Shown here piece after piece: positions 55,433 through 64,000 of a stretch of 64,000 nt of DNA; position 1 is the first letter of the stretch, and each line of letters starts with the position of its first letter. The notes below the pieces were generated by a model that was given only the letters and a program-made list of their open reading frames with translations, had not been told where the DNA came from and made no database searches. Source of the DNA: Reyranella humidisoli (GTDB taxonomy: Bacteria; Pseudomonadota; Alphaproteobacteria; Reyranellales; Reyranellaceae); the NCBI RefSeq assembly GCF_019039055.1, contig NZ_JAHOPB010000001.1, forward strand, positions 1,116,001 to 1,180,000. The letters are read 5' to 3'. The translations under genes and the position numbers were made by a program.

Positions 55433-56374
55433 TTAACCCCACGGGCCGCGGCGCGGCGCCTGCGGGGCTGTCGCCCACGGGCCGCTCGCCCGCGGTGGCG
55501 CGGCCGACCGGGACTGGGCGCGGCTCTGGCTGGCCATCGCCTGCAGGCGCGCGATGCGCTCCTCCATCGGCGGGTGGGTCGAGAACAGGCTCGACATGCC
55601 GCCGGCCGCCGCCAGCGGGTTGGCGATGTACATGTGCGCGGTCGCCGGATTGCGCTCGGCCGCCTCGTTGTGGATCTGCTGCGTGCCGGCATGCAGCTTG
55701 GCCAGCGCCGAGGCGAGCCAATGCGGCTCGCCGCAGATCTCCGCGCCCATCCGGTCAGCCTCGTATTCGCGGCCGCGGCTGATCGCCATCTGCACCAGCA
55801 TGGCGGCCATCGGCGCCAGGATCATCGCGGCGATGGCGACGATCGGGTTGACCAGCGGCCGGCCCTCGGAATCGCGGCCGCCGCCCATCAGGCCGCCGAA
55901 GCTCGCCAGCATGCCGATGGCGCCCGACAGGGTCGCCGCCACGGTCATGATCAGCGTGTCGCGGTGGCGGACGTGGGCCAGCTCATGCGCCATCACGCCC
56001 GCGACTTCCTCGCGGCTCAGGTTGCGCAGCAGGCCGGTGGTGGCCGCCACGGCGGCATGCTCGGGGTCGCGGCCGGTCGCGAAGGCGTTCGGCTGGTCCT
56101 CGGCGATCAGGTAGACGCGCGGCATCGGCAGACCGGCGCGCTGCGTCAGTTCGTGGACGATGTTGAACAGCTCGGGCGCGTTCTCCGGCCCGACCTCCTG
56201 CGCGTTGGCCATGCGCAGGACCATCTGGTCGCTGTTCCAGTAGGCAAAAATGTTCATGCCCAGCGCCACGACAAAGGCAATGACGAGGCCGGTCTGGCCT
56301 CCCATGAGATACCCGGCCACGAGGAAAAAGCCCGTCAGCGCGGCGAGCAGAAGCGCGGTCTTGAAGTAATTCAT
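55433..56374 (-). CDS. htpX: Membrane zinc metalloprotease HtpX
   Basis: 313 residues from ATG at 56374. Two N-terminal membrane helices ([19 protein letters not shown] and [17 protein letters not shown]), the zinc motif [14 protein letters not shown] with the catalytic glutamate, and two further helices near 150-200. The third zinc ligand is in [17 protein letters not shown]. HtpX removes damaged membrane proteins. A proline/alanine-rich tail follows residue 280. Divergent from the SDHAF4-like gene. Confidence 0.97.
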   Translation of the reverse strand: MNYFKTALLLAALTGFFLVAGYLMGGQTGLVIAFVVALGMNIFAYWNSDQMVLRMANAQEVGPENAPELFNIVHELTQRAGLPMPRVYLIAEDQPNAFATGRDPEHAAVAATTGLLRNLSREEVAGVMAHELAHVRHRDTLIMTVAATLSGAIGMLASFGGLMGGGRDSEGRPLVNPIVAIAAMILAPMAAMLVQMAISRGREYEADRMGAEICGEPHWLASALAKLHAGTQQIHNEAAERNPATAHMYIANPLAAAGGMSSLFSTHPPMEERIARLQAMASQSRAQSRSAAPPRASGPWATAPQAPRRGPWG

Positions 56375-56433
56375 GCCGGGTAAATTGGTGTGCAAAAGTG
56401 GCGAAACAAGGAATGCGCAGGCATCATGGCGCC

Positions 56434-56619
56434 ATGACCGAACCCACCAAGCCCACGCCGCCGGAACCGCCGGCACCATCATCCAAGACGGACGCCGCCG
56501 CCACACCGCCCGTCCCGCCCGAGAAGCCGAAGAAGGTCGAGGAGATCGGCGGCCCGCCCGGCCCCGAGCCCACGCGCTATGGCGACTGGCAGTTCAACGG
56601 GAAAGTGACCGACTTCTGA
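56434..56619 (+). CDS. DUF1674 / SDHAF4-like succinate dehydrogenase assembly factor
   Basis: 61 residues from ATG at 56434 (a 73-residue version starts at 56398). The N-terminal two-thirds are proline/alanine-rich and probably disordered. The C-terminal [26 protein letters not shown] region, ending at the stop, is the DUF1674/SDHAF4 signature. SDHAF4 protects flavinylated succinate dehydrogenase subunit A before complex II assembly. Its place beside htpX is common in alphaproteobacteria (recalled). A hairpin overlaps the stop codon. Confidence 0.9.
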   Translation: MTEPTKPTPPEPPAPSSKTDAAATPPVPPEKPKKVEEIGGPPGPEPTRYGDWQFNGKVTDF

Positions 56620-56630
56620 AAGAAGTCGGT
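56608..56630 (+). terminator. Hairpin over the SDHAF4-like stop codon
   Basis: ACCGACTTCT (56608-56617) pairs perfectly with AGAAGTCGGT (56621-56630) around GAA. The stem includes the last codons and the stop of the gene. No T-run follows, so it may stabilise the transcript end rather than terminate it. Confidence 0.55.
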
Positions 56631-56690
56631 CATCTCGCGCGGAGGAGCCTCCGCGCTGGAGGCGCAGCCGAAGGATCTTGCGGCAGCAGG

Positions 56691-56720
56691 AAGGATCCCT
56701 CGCTACGCTCGGGATGACAC
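56691..56720. repeat. Copy of the 30-base 'HPERSEGS' half-element
   Basis: Identical over 30 bases to 44964-44993, in the same orientation. The matching left arm is missing here, and only short flanking palindromes (GGAGG/CCTCC at 56641-56652; CTCGCGC/GCGCGAG) remain. It lies just upstream of the FAD oxidoreductase gene and may be a decayed or half element. Confidence 0.85.
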
Positions 56721-56741
56721 GCGCGAGGTAATCAAGAGCCC

Positions 56742-58073
56742 ATGAACAAAGCCGACATCTTCCATCCCGACTTCAAGGCGCAACCCTGGTGGTGGGAGGC
56801 GTGGACGCCCAACAACGCGCTGAGCGTCGATCCACCCGCGAAGACCGACGTGGTGATCGTGGGCGCCGGCTATGGCGGCCTGTCGACGGCGCTGGAACTG
56901 CGGCGCAACGGCATCGACTGCGTGGTACTGGAACGCGGCGTGTTCGGCATCGGCGCCTCGACGCGCAACGGCGGCATGCTCTCGGGCGGCACCAACATCG
57001 CCAAGGGCCTGGGCGGCAAGAACCCCAAGGTCGAGGCCGAGTTCGAGGCCAACAAGGCGGCGTTCCTGGGCAGCGGCGCCGATTCGCTGCAGACGCTGAT
57101 CGACATCATCCATCGCGAGAAGATCGACTGCGGCCTGATCACCAACGGCCGCTTCACCGGCGCCTGGACGCCCAAGCACTACGACGACCAGGCGCGCAAG
57201 GTCGAGATGTTCAACAAGTACGCCAATGTCGGCGCCGAGATGATCCCGCGCGAGCGGGTGCGCGAGATGATGGCGTCCGACTATTACTACGGCGGCATGT
57301 ACGTCAGGGCCGGCGGCAATCTCCACCCCGCGCGCTACTACAAGGGCCTGCTCGAGGCGGCACACACGCAGGGCGCGGTGCTGTGCGGCAACGTCGAGGC
57401 CGAGCGGATCGAAAAGACGACTGTCGGCTGGCGCGTGCTGACGGCCAAGGGCCCGATCGCCTGCAGGGAAGTCGTGATCGCGACCAACGGCTATACCGGC
57501 GACCTGACCCCGAAGCTGAAGATGCGCGTGGTGCCGGTGGCGAGCCACATCATCGCCACCGAAGAGCTGCCGATGCCGGCGACGGATCTCATTCCGCTGC
57601 AGCGCTCGATCGGCGACACCAAGCGCGTGCTGACCTATTACCGGCCCTCGCCCGACGGCAAGCAGATGATCTTCGGCGGCCGCGCCCGCTTCACCGCCGC
57701 GCCGCCGGAAGTGAGTGCGCCGATCCTGTACCAGTACATGATCGACCGCTTCCCTCAGCTGAAGGGCATCCGCATCACCCATGTGTGGACGGGCAACGTC
57801 GCCTTCGCGCTCGATTCGATGTCGCACATGGGCCAGGACGACGGCATGCACTACCTGCTGGCCTGCAACGGCAGCGGCGTCGCGATGATGACCTATCTCG
57901 GCACGCAGACGGCGAAGAAGATCGCCGGCGGCTCCAACGTGCCGGTCAATGCCTTCGACGGCCGGGAGTTTCCCGAGCACCCGCTCTACAACGGCGATCC
58001 CTCGCTCTATCTGCCGCTGATCGGCGCGCTCTACCGCACGCAGGACTGGCTCGACCGCAAGCTGGCGGGCTGA
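56742..58073 (+). CDS. FAD-dependent amine/amino-acid oxidoreductase (DAO family, PuuB-like)
   Basis: 443 residues. It starts KADIFHPDFKAQPWWWEAW, like gamma-glutamylputrescine oxidases, then the FAD-binding loop VVIVGAGYGGLSTALELRRNG (about 33-53) and STRNGGMLSGGT. The C-terminal end has the second flavin contact (LACNGSGVAMMTYLG). Enzymes of this group oxidise amines or secondary amino acids to imines. The following gene, 16 bases away, encodes an opine-dehydrogenase-like protein, so both may act on the same secondary amine. Confidence 0.9.
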   Translation: MNKADIFHPDFKAQPWWWEAWTPNNALSVDPPAKTDVVIVGAGYGGLSTALELRRNGIDCVVLERGVFGIGASTRNGGMLSGGTNIAKGLGGKNPKVEAEFEANKAAFLGSGADSLQTLIDIIHREKIDCGLITNGRFTGAWTPKHYDDQARKVEMFNKYANVGAEMIPRERVREMMASDYYYGGMYVRAGGNLHPARYYKGLLEAAHTQGAVLCGNVEAERIEKTTVGWRVLTAKGPIACREVVIATNGYTGDLTPKLKMRVVPVASHIIATEELPMPATDLIPLQRSIGDTKRVLTYYRPSPDGKQMIFGGRARFTAAPPEVSAPILYQYMIDRFPQLKGIRITHVWTGNVAFALDSMSHMGQDDGMHYLLACNGSGVAMMTYLGTQTAKKIAGGSNVPVNAFDGREFPEHPLYNGDPSLYLPLIGALYRTQDWLDRKLAG

Positions 58074-58089
58074 ACAGGATTTTTGAGCA

Positions 58090-59166
58090 ATGAAGGTTGG
58101 TATCGTCGGCGCGGGCGCGATCGCGTTTGGAATGGCGGCGCTTCTCGAACAGGCGGGACACGGCGCGACACTGTGGTCGCCGTCGGGCGAGCGCACCAGG
58201 GCCTTGGCCGCGGGCGAGCCTCTCGTCGCCGCTGGCGCCATCGAAGGCACGTTCAAGCCCGGTATCGCCACGAGCGCGGCAGCGGTCGTATCTGGCGCCG
58301 ACGTGATCCTGATCGCCCTGCCGGCCTATGGGCACAAGCACGTCTTCGATGCGATCGCACCGCACATCGCGGCAACGCAGACCGTGATCGTGAGTTCGCA
58401 CGCTTCGTTCGGCGCGCTCTACCTCTCGCGCCTGCTTGCCGCCCGAGGTGCCGCGATTTCGATCATCGCCTGGGGCACGACGCTGGTGAGCGGCCGCCAG
58501 ACCGGGCCTGCAAAGGTGCAAGTGAACACGGTGCGCAAGACGGTCGATCTCGCCACGTTGCCCACCTCGCGCAGCGCCGAGGGTCTCGCCCTCTGCCAGT
58601 CCCTGTTCGGCGACCGCTTCGTCGACCGGGGAAGCCTGCTCGCCATCGCACTCAGCAATCTCAATCCGACGATCCACATGGGCATAGCGCTCGGCAACAT
58701 GACGCGCATGGAAAAGGCCGAGGCGTGGGGCCAGGCCGAGAGCGTGACGCCCAATGTCGGCCGCCTGCTGGAGGAACTCGACCGCGAGCGGCTCGCCATC
58801 GCCGCGTCGCTCGGCCTGGATGTGCGCACGATCTTCCAGCACCTGCACCTCTCCTTCGGCGTGCCCTACGGCTCGGCCTCGGAGATGCATCAGGCGATGC
58901 ACGTCATCGGCAAGGGCGGCGCTGGCCCGACGACCGCCGACAGCCGCTACGTCACCGAGGACGTGCCCTTCGGCCTGGTCCCGACCGCAAAGCTCGGCCG
59001 CCTCACCAGCCATCCCGCGCCGCTGCATGAAGCGGGCATTGCGCTATTCTCGGCGATGTACGGGAGAGATTTCACCGCCGAGAATGACCTCCTCGCCGCT
59101 CTCGATATCGACGCGCTCTCGCTCGGCCAACTCCAGACGCGCTGCCGCGATGGTTATTCGCACTGA
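58090..59166 (+). CDS. Octopine/nopaline dehydrogenase-like NAD(P)-dependent oxidoreductase
   Basis: 358 residues. The Rossmann start MKVGIVGAGAIAFGMAALL is followed by ILIALPAYGHKHVFDAI. The C-terminal helical half carries the opine dehydrogenase family core: SNLNPTIHMGIALGNMTR, with the catalytic histidine, and SRYVTEDVPFGLVP. Opine dehydrogenases condense or split amino acids and 2-keto acids. With the FAD oxidase upstream it forms a likely two-gene unit for an opine-like or secondary-amine compound. Confidence 0.87.
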   Translation: MKVGIVGAGAIAFGMAALLEQAGHGATLWSPSGERTRALAAGEPLVAAGAIEGTFKPGIATSAAAVVSGADVILIALPAYGHKHVFDAIAPHIAATQTVIVSSHASFGALYLSRLLAARGAAISIIAWGTTLVSGRQTGPAKVQVNTVRKTVDLATLPTSRSAEGLALCQSLFGDRFVDRGSLLAIALSNLNPTIHMGIALGNMTRMEKAEAWGQAESVTPNVGRLLEELDRERLAIAASLGLDVRTIFQHLHLSFGVPYGSASEMHQAMHVIGKGGAGPTTADSRYVTEDVPFGLVPTAKLGRLTSHPAPLHEAGIALFSAMYGRDFTAENDLLAALDIDALSLGQLQTRCRDGYSH

Positions 59167-59174
59167 CAGTTGAA

Positions 59175-59250
59175 TGGAGCGCGCCACTCCAGTGGCGCTC
59201 ATGCGCCATCGATGAGAAGAATATGAGCGCAACTGGAGTTGCGCGCTCCA
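59175..59250. repeat. Inverted repeat with palindromic arms and compensating differences
   Basis: The 28-base arms (59175-59202 and 59223-59250) are reverse complements except at two positions. Each arm contains its own palindrome: GCGCCACT..AGTGGCGC on the left, GCGCAACT..AGTTGCGC on the right. The two differences keep each small palindrome intact. It fills most of the gap before the threonine ammonia-lyase gene. Confidence 0.85.
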
Positions 59251-59267
59251 ATGATAGTGATTTCGAC

Positions 59268-60494
59268 ATGACCGACACCCTCCCCGTTTCTTTGGCCGAC
59301 GTCCGCGCCGCCGCCGCGCGCATCAAGGGTGCCGTCGTCCATACGCCCTGCCTGCGCAGCGAGACACTGTCGCGCATCGCCCAGGCCGATATCTGGGTGA
59401 AGTTCGAGAACCTGCAGTTCACCGCCTCCTTCAAGGAGCGCGGCGCGCTCAACACACTGCTGCAGCTCACCGACGAGGAGCGCCGCCGCGGCGTCATCGC
59501 CATGTCAGCCGGCAACCATGCGCAGGGCGTCGCCTACCACGCGGGACGTCTCGGCATTCCCGCGACCATCGTGATGCCGTCCTTCACGCCCAACACCAAG
59601 GTGAAGCACACGCGCGACCACGGCGCGCGGGTGGTGCTGAAGGGCGACACGCTGTCGGAAGCCGCGGCCGAGGCGCACCGCCTGGCCGACACGGAGAGAC
59701 TGGTCTTCGTCCATCCCTACGACGATCCGCGCATCATCGCGGGCCAGGGCACGATCGCGCTGGAGATGCTGGCGGACGCGCCGGAGATCGACACGCTGGT
59801 CGTCCCGGTCGGCGGCGGCGGCATGCTGGCGGGCTGCGCCGTCGCGGCGCGCGGCTTGAAGCCCGACGTAAAAATGATCGGCGTCGAATCGGCCGGCTAC
59901 TCGGCCATGCGCCAGCTCCTGGCCGGCGAGACAGTGACGGTGGGCGGCGACACGATCGCCGAGGGCATCGCCGTGCGCGACATCGGCCAGACGCCGCTTG
60001 CCATCGCGCGCGCCCTGGTCGACCGGGTACTGGCGGTCGATGAGGTGGCAATCGAGCGCGCCATCGCACTGTTCCTCGAGGTCGAGAAGACCGTGGCCGA
60101 GGGCGCGGGCGCCGCGGGCCTCGCGGCCCTGCTGGCCCATCCCGAGGTCTTCAAGGGCCGCAAGGTCGGGCTGATCCTCTGCGGCGGCAACATCGACACC
60201 CGCCTGCTGGCCTCGGTCCTGCTGCGCGGGCTGGTCCGCGACGGCCGCATCGTGCGGCTGCGCCTGATGATCGGCGATGCGCCGGGCCAGCTCGCCCGCG
60301 TGGCCGGCCTGATCGGCGGGGCCGGCGGCAACATCGTCGAAGTGCTGCACCAGCGGTTGTTCGGCGTGGTCGCCAAGGCCACCGAACTCGACGTCACCGT
60401 CGAAACCCGCGATCGCGCCCACCTGGGCGAACTCCTGGCCGCCCTCCAATCCGACGGCTTCAAGGTCCGCGTCCTGGAGGGCGCGGACGCGTAA
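59268..60494 (+). CDS. ilvA: Threonine ammonia-lyase (biosynthetic/catabolic type with ACT domain)
   Basis: 408 residues from ATG at 59268; the ATG at 59223 lies inside the repeat and is rejected. The PLP lysine is in FTASFKERGALNTLL, the phosphate loop is VPVGGGGMLAGC, and SAGNHAQGVAYHA contacts the cofactor. A single ACT domain occupies about 325-408 (IGDAPGQLARVAGLIGGAGGNIVEV). It deaminates threonine (or serine) to 2-oxobutyrate. The short length fits the single-ACT, often catabolic or dual-use, type. Confidence 0.92.
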   Translation: MTDTLPVSLADVRAAAARIKGAVVHTPCLRSETLSRIAQADIWVKFENLQFTASFKERGALNTLLQLTDEERRRGVIAMSAGNHAQGVAYHAGRLGIPATIVMPSFTPNTKVKHTRDHGARVVLKGDTLSEAAAEAHRLADTERLVFVHPYDDPRIIAGQGTIALEMLADAPEIDTLVVPVGGGGMLAGCAVAARGLKPDVKMIGVESAGYSAMRQLLAGETVTVGGDTIAEGIAVRDIGQTPLAIARALVDRVLAVDEVAIERAIALFLEVEKTVAEGAGAAGLAALLAHPEVFKGRKVGLILCGGNIDTRLLASVLLRGLVRDGRIVRLRLMIGDAPGQLARVAGLIGGAGGNIVEVLHQRLFGVVAKATELDVTVETRDRAHLGELLAALQSDGFKVRVLEGADA

Positions 60495-60515
60495 GTCCGC
60501 CGCCAGCGTGCGGAA

Positions 60516-60812
60516 CTATTTCGGCGCCAGAACGACCGCGCCCGCCGCGGCATCCGTGACCCCGAGACCGTTGCCCAGGTCTTCGAGCGTGTCGCGGAAG
60601 GAATTGAGGGTCGCGATCATGGCGGGCCGCGCCGCGACGCAGGCGTCCATGTCCGGCCACTCGGCGATCAGGCAGTAGGAGCGATCGCCGGTCTTAATGA
60701 TGTTTGCATGCACCAAGCCCGGCCATGCCTGGGCGATGTCCTTGTGGGCATCCAGGAACGCCTGATCGCGACCAGGCTTTACGCGGAAACGCACTGCATT
60801 GAATGCAGACAT
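60516..60812 (-). CDS. ABM-like small protein
   Basis: 98 residues from ATG at 60812, preceded by GGGGGAGGGG. Text such as FNAVRFRVKPGRDQAFLDAHKDIAQAWPGLVHANIIKTGDRSYCLIAEWPDMDACVAARPAMIATLNSF fits the dimeric alpha+beta barrel fold of antibiotic-biosynthesis-monooxygenase-like proteins. No catalytic residue can be named. Convergent with the ammonia-lyase gene (21-base gap) and divergent from purH. Confidence 0.8.
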   Translation of the reverse strand: MSAFNAVRFRVKPGRDQAFLDAHKDIAQAWPGLVHANIIKTGDRSYCLIAEWPDMDACVAARPAMIATLNSFRDTLEDLGNGLGVTDAAAGAVVLAPK

Positions 60813-60990
60813 CGGCCCCTCCCCCGTAGATCCTGAAACGATACGCACCTCCCGCGTGCCCGCGCAACACACGCCCGGCGCCGACAGGCCGGGATTTCAG
60901 CCCCAACCGCCTCCATAGTCGGCAAAAAAAGCCCAAATGACACAGAGCAGGACGTAGCGGCGTTCGCCCACTCGCCCTAAAAGACCGGCC

Positions 60991-62604
60991 ATGTCCGCCT
61001 CGACCCAGTACGTCCCCTCGCCCACGCCCGACCTGGCCCGTATCCAGCGCGCGTTGATCTCCGTCTCCGACAAGGAGGGCCTGGTCGAGCTGGGCAAGGC
61101 GCTGGCGGCGCACGGGGTCGAAATCCTCTCGACCGGCGGATCGGCCAAGTCGCTGCGCGACGCCGGCCTCAAGGTGGTCGAGGTGAGCGACCACACCGGC
61201 TTCCCCGAGATCATGGACGGGCGGGTGAAGACGCTGCAGCCCTCGATCCATGGCGGCATCCTCGCCCGCCGGACCGACGCGGGGCACCAGAAGGCGATGA
61301 GCGATCATAAAATCGCGGGTATCGATCTGGTGGTGGTGAACCTCTACCCGTTCGAGGCGACCGTAGCGCGCGGCGCCGACTTCCCGACCTGCGTCGAGAA
61401 CATCGACATCGGCGGCCCAGCGCTGATCCGCGCCTCGGCCAAGAACCACGACTTCGTCACGGTCGTCGTCGATCCCAAGGACTATGCCCCGGTGCTGCAG
61501 GAGCTGGAGGCCAACAAGGGCGCGACGACCCTGAAGCTGCGCCGCACGCTCGCGGCCAAGGCCTATGCCCGCACCGCGTCCTACGATTCGGCGATCGCCA
61601 ACTGGTTCGCTGGCCAGGAAGGCGAGACCTTCCCCGAGCGGCTGACCCTGTCGGCCGAGCGCGTGCAGACGCTGCGCTACGGCGAGAACCCGCACCAGAA
61701 GGCCGCCTTCTACAGCGACGGCAGCAAGCGGCCGGGCGTCGCCACGGCGCGCATGGTCCAGGGCAAGGAGCTGTCCTACAACAATATCGGCGACACCGAA
61801 TCGGCTTACGAGTGTGTCGCGGAGTTCGCGGAATCGGCCATCGTCGTCGTGAAGCACGCCAACCCCTGCGGCGTGGCGGTCGATGCCGACCAGTTCACCG
61901 CCTACCAGAAAGCCTATGCCTGCGATCCGGTCTCGATCTTCGGCGGCATCGTCGCGGTCAACCGCACGCTCGAAGCCAAGGTCGCGGCCGAACTGGTGAA
62001 GCTGTTCCTCGAAGTGGTGATCGCGCCGGACGCGACGCCCGAGGCGCTGGCGATCCTCGCCACCAAGAAGAACGTGCGCGTGCTGCTGGCCGGCGCCCTG
62101 CCCGATCCGACGACGGCGGGCATGACGCTCAAGAGCGTGGCCGGCGGCTATCTCTTCCAGACGCGCGACAACGGCCACCTGACGAAGGCCGACCTCAAGG
62201 TCGTGACCAAGCGGTCGCCGACGGCGAAGGAACTCGACGACCTGCTGTTCGCGTTCACCGTCTGCAAGCACGTGAAGTCGAACGCCATCGTCTATGCCAA
62301 GGACGGCGCCACGGTGGGCGTCGGCGCCGGCCAGATGAACCGCCGCGACAGCTCCCGCATCGCCGCCATCCGCGCCGCCGAATCGGGCGAGGCCGCGGGC
62401 CTCAAGGTGAGCCCGGCGGTCGGCAGCGTCGTGGCGTCGGACGCCTTCTTCCCGTTCGCCGACGGGCTCCTGGCCGCCGCCGAAGCCGGCGCCACCGCGA
62501 TCATCCAGCCGGGCGGCTCGATGCGCGACAAGGAAGTGATCGACGCGGCCGACGAAAAGGGCCTCGCGATGGTCTTCACCGGGATGCGGCACTTCCGGCA
62601 TTAA
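60991..62604 (+). CDS. purH: Bifunctional AICAR formyltransferase / IMP cyclohydrolase PurH
   Basis: 537 residues, the normal PurH length. The N-terminal IMP cyclohydrolase domain shows [31 protein letters not shown] and [11 protein letters not shown]. The transformylase domain has [25 protein letters not shown], and [16 protein letters not shown]; the [31 protein letters not shown] end is the family C terminus. It carries out the last two steps of IMP synthesis and recycles AICAR released by HisF (2085-2858). Confidence 0.98.
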   Translation: MSASTQYVPSPTPDLARIQRALISVSDKEGLVELGKALAAHGVEILSTGGSAKSLRDAGLKVVEVSDHTGFPEIMDGRVKTLQPSIHGGILARRTDAGHQKAMSDHKIAGIDLVVVNLYPFEATVARGADFPTCVENIDIGGPALIRASAKNHDFVTVVVDPKDYAPVLQELEANKGATTLKLRRTLAAKAYARTASYDSAIANWFAGQEGETFPERLTLSAERVQTLRYGENPHQKAAFYSDGSKRPGVATARMVQGKELSYNNIGDTESAYECVAEFAESAIVVVKHANPCGVAVDADQFTAYQKAYACDPVSIFGGIVAVNRTLEAKVAAELVKLFLEVVIAPDATPEALAILATKKNVRVLLAGALPDPTTAGMTLKSVAGGYLFQTRDNGHLTKADLKVVTKRSPTAKELDDLLFAFTVCKHVKSNAIVYAKDGATVGVGAGQMNRRDSSRIAAIRAAESGEAAGLKVSPAVGSVVASDAFFPFADGLLAAAEAGATAIIQPGGSMRDKEVIDAADEKGLAMVFTGMRHFRH

Positions 62605-62616
62605 AGAACCTGTCGG

Positions 62617-62728
62617 CTCGACCGGAGCGCGCAGCGCGGAGTGGAGAGACCTTCTCTCGACTTAAAGCCGGCAAATCGTGGAGAGAAGGTCTCTCCACTC
62701 CGCCTCGCTACGCTCGGCTTCGGTCGAG
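62617..62728. repeat. Nested inverted repeat between convergent purH and purT
   Basis: The inner 23-base arms (62636-62658 and 62681-62703) are perfect reverse complements with a 22-base loop. Outer arms 62617-62628 and 62717-62728 match with one wobble. The outer word CTCGACCGGAGC is shared with the repeat at 55300-55427. It lies between two convergent stops and is likely a two-way terminator. Confidence 0.9.
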
Positions 62729-62739
62729 ACGACGGGGTT

Positions 62740-63930
62740 TTATGAGACCTTGATCTGCTTCGCCGACGCCATCGCCTTGCGGCGGGCTTCCTTGACGGTG
62801 CGGGCGGTCGCGAGCGCGACGGCCATGCGGCGGTGGCCCTTCACCTCGGGCTTGCCGAAGATGCGCACCGACGTTCCCGGTGCGGCCAGCGCCTTGGCGA
62901 TGCCGGTGTAGGTCGGGTCCTTGAGAGTGCCGTCGCCGAGGACGGGCACCGAGGCGCCGGGCTGGCAGGTGATCTCGGGAATCGGCAGGCCGAGGATGGC
63001 GCGGACGTGCAGCTCCATCTCGCTCATGTTCTGCGACACCATCGTGACCATGCCGGTATCGTGCGGACGGGGCGACAGTTCGGAGAACCAGACCTTGTCG
63101 CCCTTCACAAACATCTCGACGCCGAACAGGCCGCGGCCTTTCGCGCCGCACAGTTCGTTCACGACCTTCTTCGCGATGTCGCGCGCCTTGCGCAGGGCGG
63201 TCTTCGACATGGCGTGCGGCTGCCAGCTTTCGCGATAGTCGCCGTCGACCTGGATGTGGCCGATCGGCTCGCAGAAGCCGAAGCCGCCGTCATGGCGCAC
63301 GGTGAGCAACGTGATCTCGTAGTCGAAGTCGATGGCGCCCTCGACAATGACAAGACCGGTGCTGGCGCGCGTGCCCTCCATCGCGGTCTTCCAGCTCCTG
63401 GCCACATCGGCGGGCTTGCGCGCGACGCTCTGGCCATGGCCGGACGACGACATGGTCGGCTTGATGAAGCAGGGAAAGCCCACCGCCGCCGCGCCTGCCT
63501 GCAGCTCCTCGAGGCTGCCGGCGAAGCGATAGGGCGAGGTCGGCAGCTTGAGCTTTTCGGCCGCCAGCTTGCGGATGCCGCGGCGGTCCATGGTGAGTTG
63601 GGCGGCACGCGCCGTCGGGATGACGGTCCAGCCCTCTTTCTCCAGCTCGACCAGCGTGTCGGTCGCGATGGCCTCGATCTCGGGCACGATGAAGTCGGGC
63701 TTCACCGTCTCGACGACATGGCGCATCGCTCCGCCGTCGCGCATGTCGAACACGTAGGCGCTGTTGGCGACCAGCATGGCCGGCGCGTCGGCATAGCGGT
63801 CGCAGGCGATGACCTCGATGCCGAAGCGCATCGCCTCGATGACCACTTCCTTCCCGAGTTCACCCGAGCCCAGCATCATGAGCTTGATCGCGGAGGGCTT
63901 GAGCGGCGTGCCGAATTTCTTGATCTTCAT
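62740..63930 (-). CDS. purT: Formate-dependent phosphoribosylglycinamide formyltransferase PurT
   Basis: 396 residues, ATP-grasp fold. The start [43 protein letters not shown], the [15 protein letters not shown] loop (ATP lysine) and [26 protein letters not shown] (magnesium ligands) identify it. It uses formate and ATP to formylate GAR, an alternative to PurN in purine synthesis. It is convergent with purH. The ten residues after its start toward the window edge hold no complete gene. Confidence 0.98.
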   Translation of the reverse strand: MKIKKFGTPLKPSAIKLMMLGSGELGKEVVIEAMRFGIEVIACDRYADAPAMLVANSAYVFDMRDGGAMRHVVETVKPDFIVPEIEAIATDTLVELEKEGWTVIPTARAAQLTMDRRGIRKLAAEKLKLPTSPYRFAGSLEELQAGAAAVGFPCFIKPTMSSSGHGQSVARKPADVARSWKTAMEGTRASTGLVIVEGAIDFDYEITLLTVRHDGGFGFCEPIGHIQVDGDYRESWQPHAMSKTALRKARDIAKKVVNELCGAKGRGLFGVEMFVKGDKVWFSELSPRPHDTGMVTMVSQNMSEMELHVRAILGLPIPEITCQPGASVPVLGDGTLKDPTYTGIAKALAAPGTSVRIFGKPEVKGHRRMAVALATARTVKEARRKAMASAKQIKVS

Positions 63931-64000
63931 CCGGCGATAATAGCAGAAGCCCGACCGCCTCTGCGCCCTCTACGGGATCGGCTCGACCGCGCCCACGGCG

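Noticed and set aside
59223..59267. Fifteen-residue N-terminal extension of the threonine ammonia-lyase
   Set aside because: The start lies in the 59175-59250 repeat; the family start is close to the ATG at 59268.
63970..64000. Possible 3' end of a minus-strand gene (ten codons ending in TAG at 63970)
   Set aside because: Too short to support; the nine residues show no motif and most of any gene would lie outside the window.

Overview
The window is a gene-dense, high-GC piece of bacterial chromosome, about 60 protein genes on both strands with short spacers. I see no rRNA, tRNA, CRISPR array, integrase or transposase. The gene set points to an alphaproteobacterium: hemD/mitofilin/hemY in a row, an SDHAF4-like DUF1674 gene beside htpX, a maeB-type malic enzyme with a phosphotransacetylase-like tail, short (type 2) argC, and dispersed palindromes that translate as 'HPERSEGS'. 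The lineage feels like a soil Reyranella/Rhodospirillales-type organism, but that is a guess. By eye, base composition is even, so I see no obvious island.

Layout. 1-3.3 kb: start of an M20 amidohydrolase, a GST-like protein, then hisA-hisF-hisE. 3.4-7.9 kb (minus): four tightly coupled genes encoding a TAT-exported beta-propeller resembling thiocyanate dehydrogenase/nitrous oxide reductase, an FtsX-type permease, a LolD-type ATPase and a membrane-anchored protein. This is the most interesting block. 8-13.7 kb: J-domain-like membrane protein, HIT protein, secreted alpha/beta hydrolase, TauD-type dioxygenase, AGPS-like flavoprotein. 13.9-17.7 kb: ComM ATPase, an orphan TRAP solute-binding protein and a LysR regulator. 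17.9-21.5 kb: acyl-CoA dehydrogenase, class-III PLP enzyme of the phospholyase type and an APH-fold kinase. 21.5-28.9 kb (minus): a complete peptide/nickel-type ABC importer whose first gene is a feruloyl-CoA-synthetase-like ligase. 29-39.9 kb: SGNH protein, CoA-transferase, MgtC, IlvD/Edd dehydratase, GNAT, argC, a MarR/ABM locus, ATC hydrolase and a lipase-like protein. 40-45 kb: ogt, a hemD-mitofilin in-frame fusion, hemY and a MetE-like protein. 45-57 kb: mutS, maeB, LysE exporter, rnk/GreA-like factor, two tandem ketopantoate-reductase-like genes, a HAD nucleotidase, rmuC, htpX and SDHAF4. 56.7-64 kb: FAD amine oxidase, opine-dehydrogenase-like protein, threonine ammonia-lyase, ABM protein, purH and purT.

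How the genes work together. Housekeeping parts cover histidine (hisAFE), purine (purH, purT), arginine (argC), haem (hemD, hemY), isoleucine or threonine breakdown (ilvA), DNA repair (mutS, ogt, rmuC) and membrane proteolysis (htpX). Accessory catabolic cassettes are laid between them and show translational coupling (ATGA, TTGA, GTGA or TGATG overlaps).

Repeats. Four of the longer convergent junctions hold strong inverted repeats, and a second family of nested palindromes (GCGCCACT..AGTGGCGC) lies in three spacers. They are probably terminators or REP-like elements. The only gene-free stretch over 300 bases is 35945-36347; I see no convincing gene in it.
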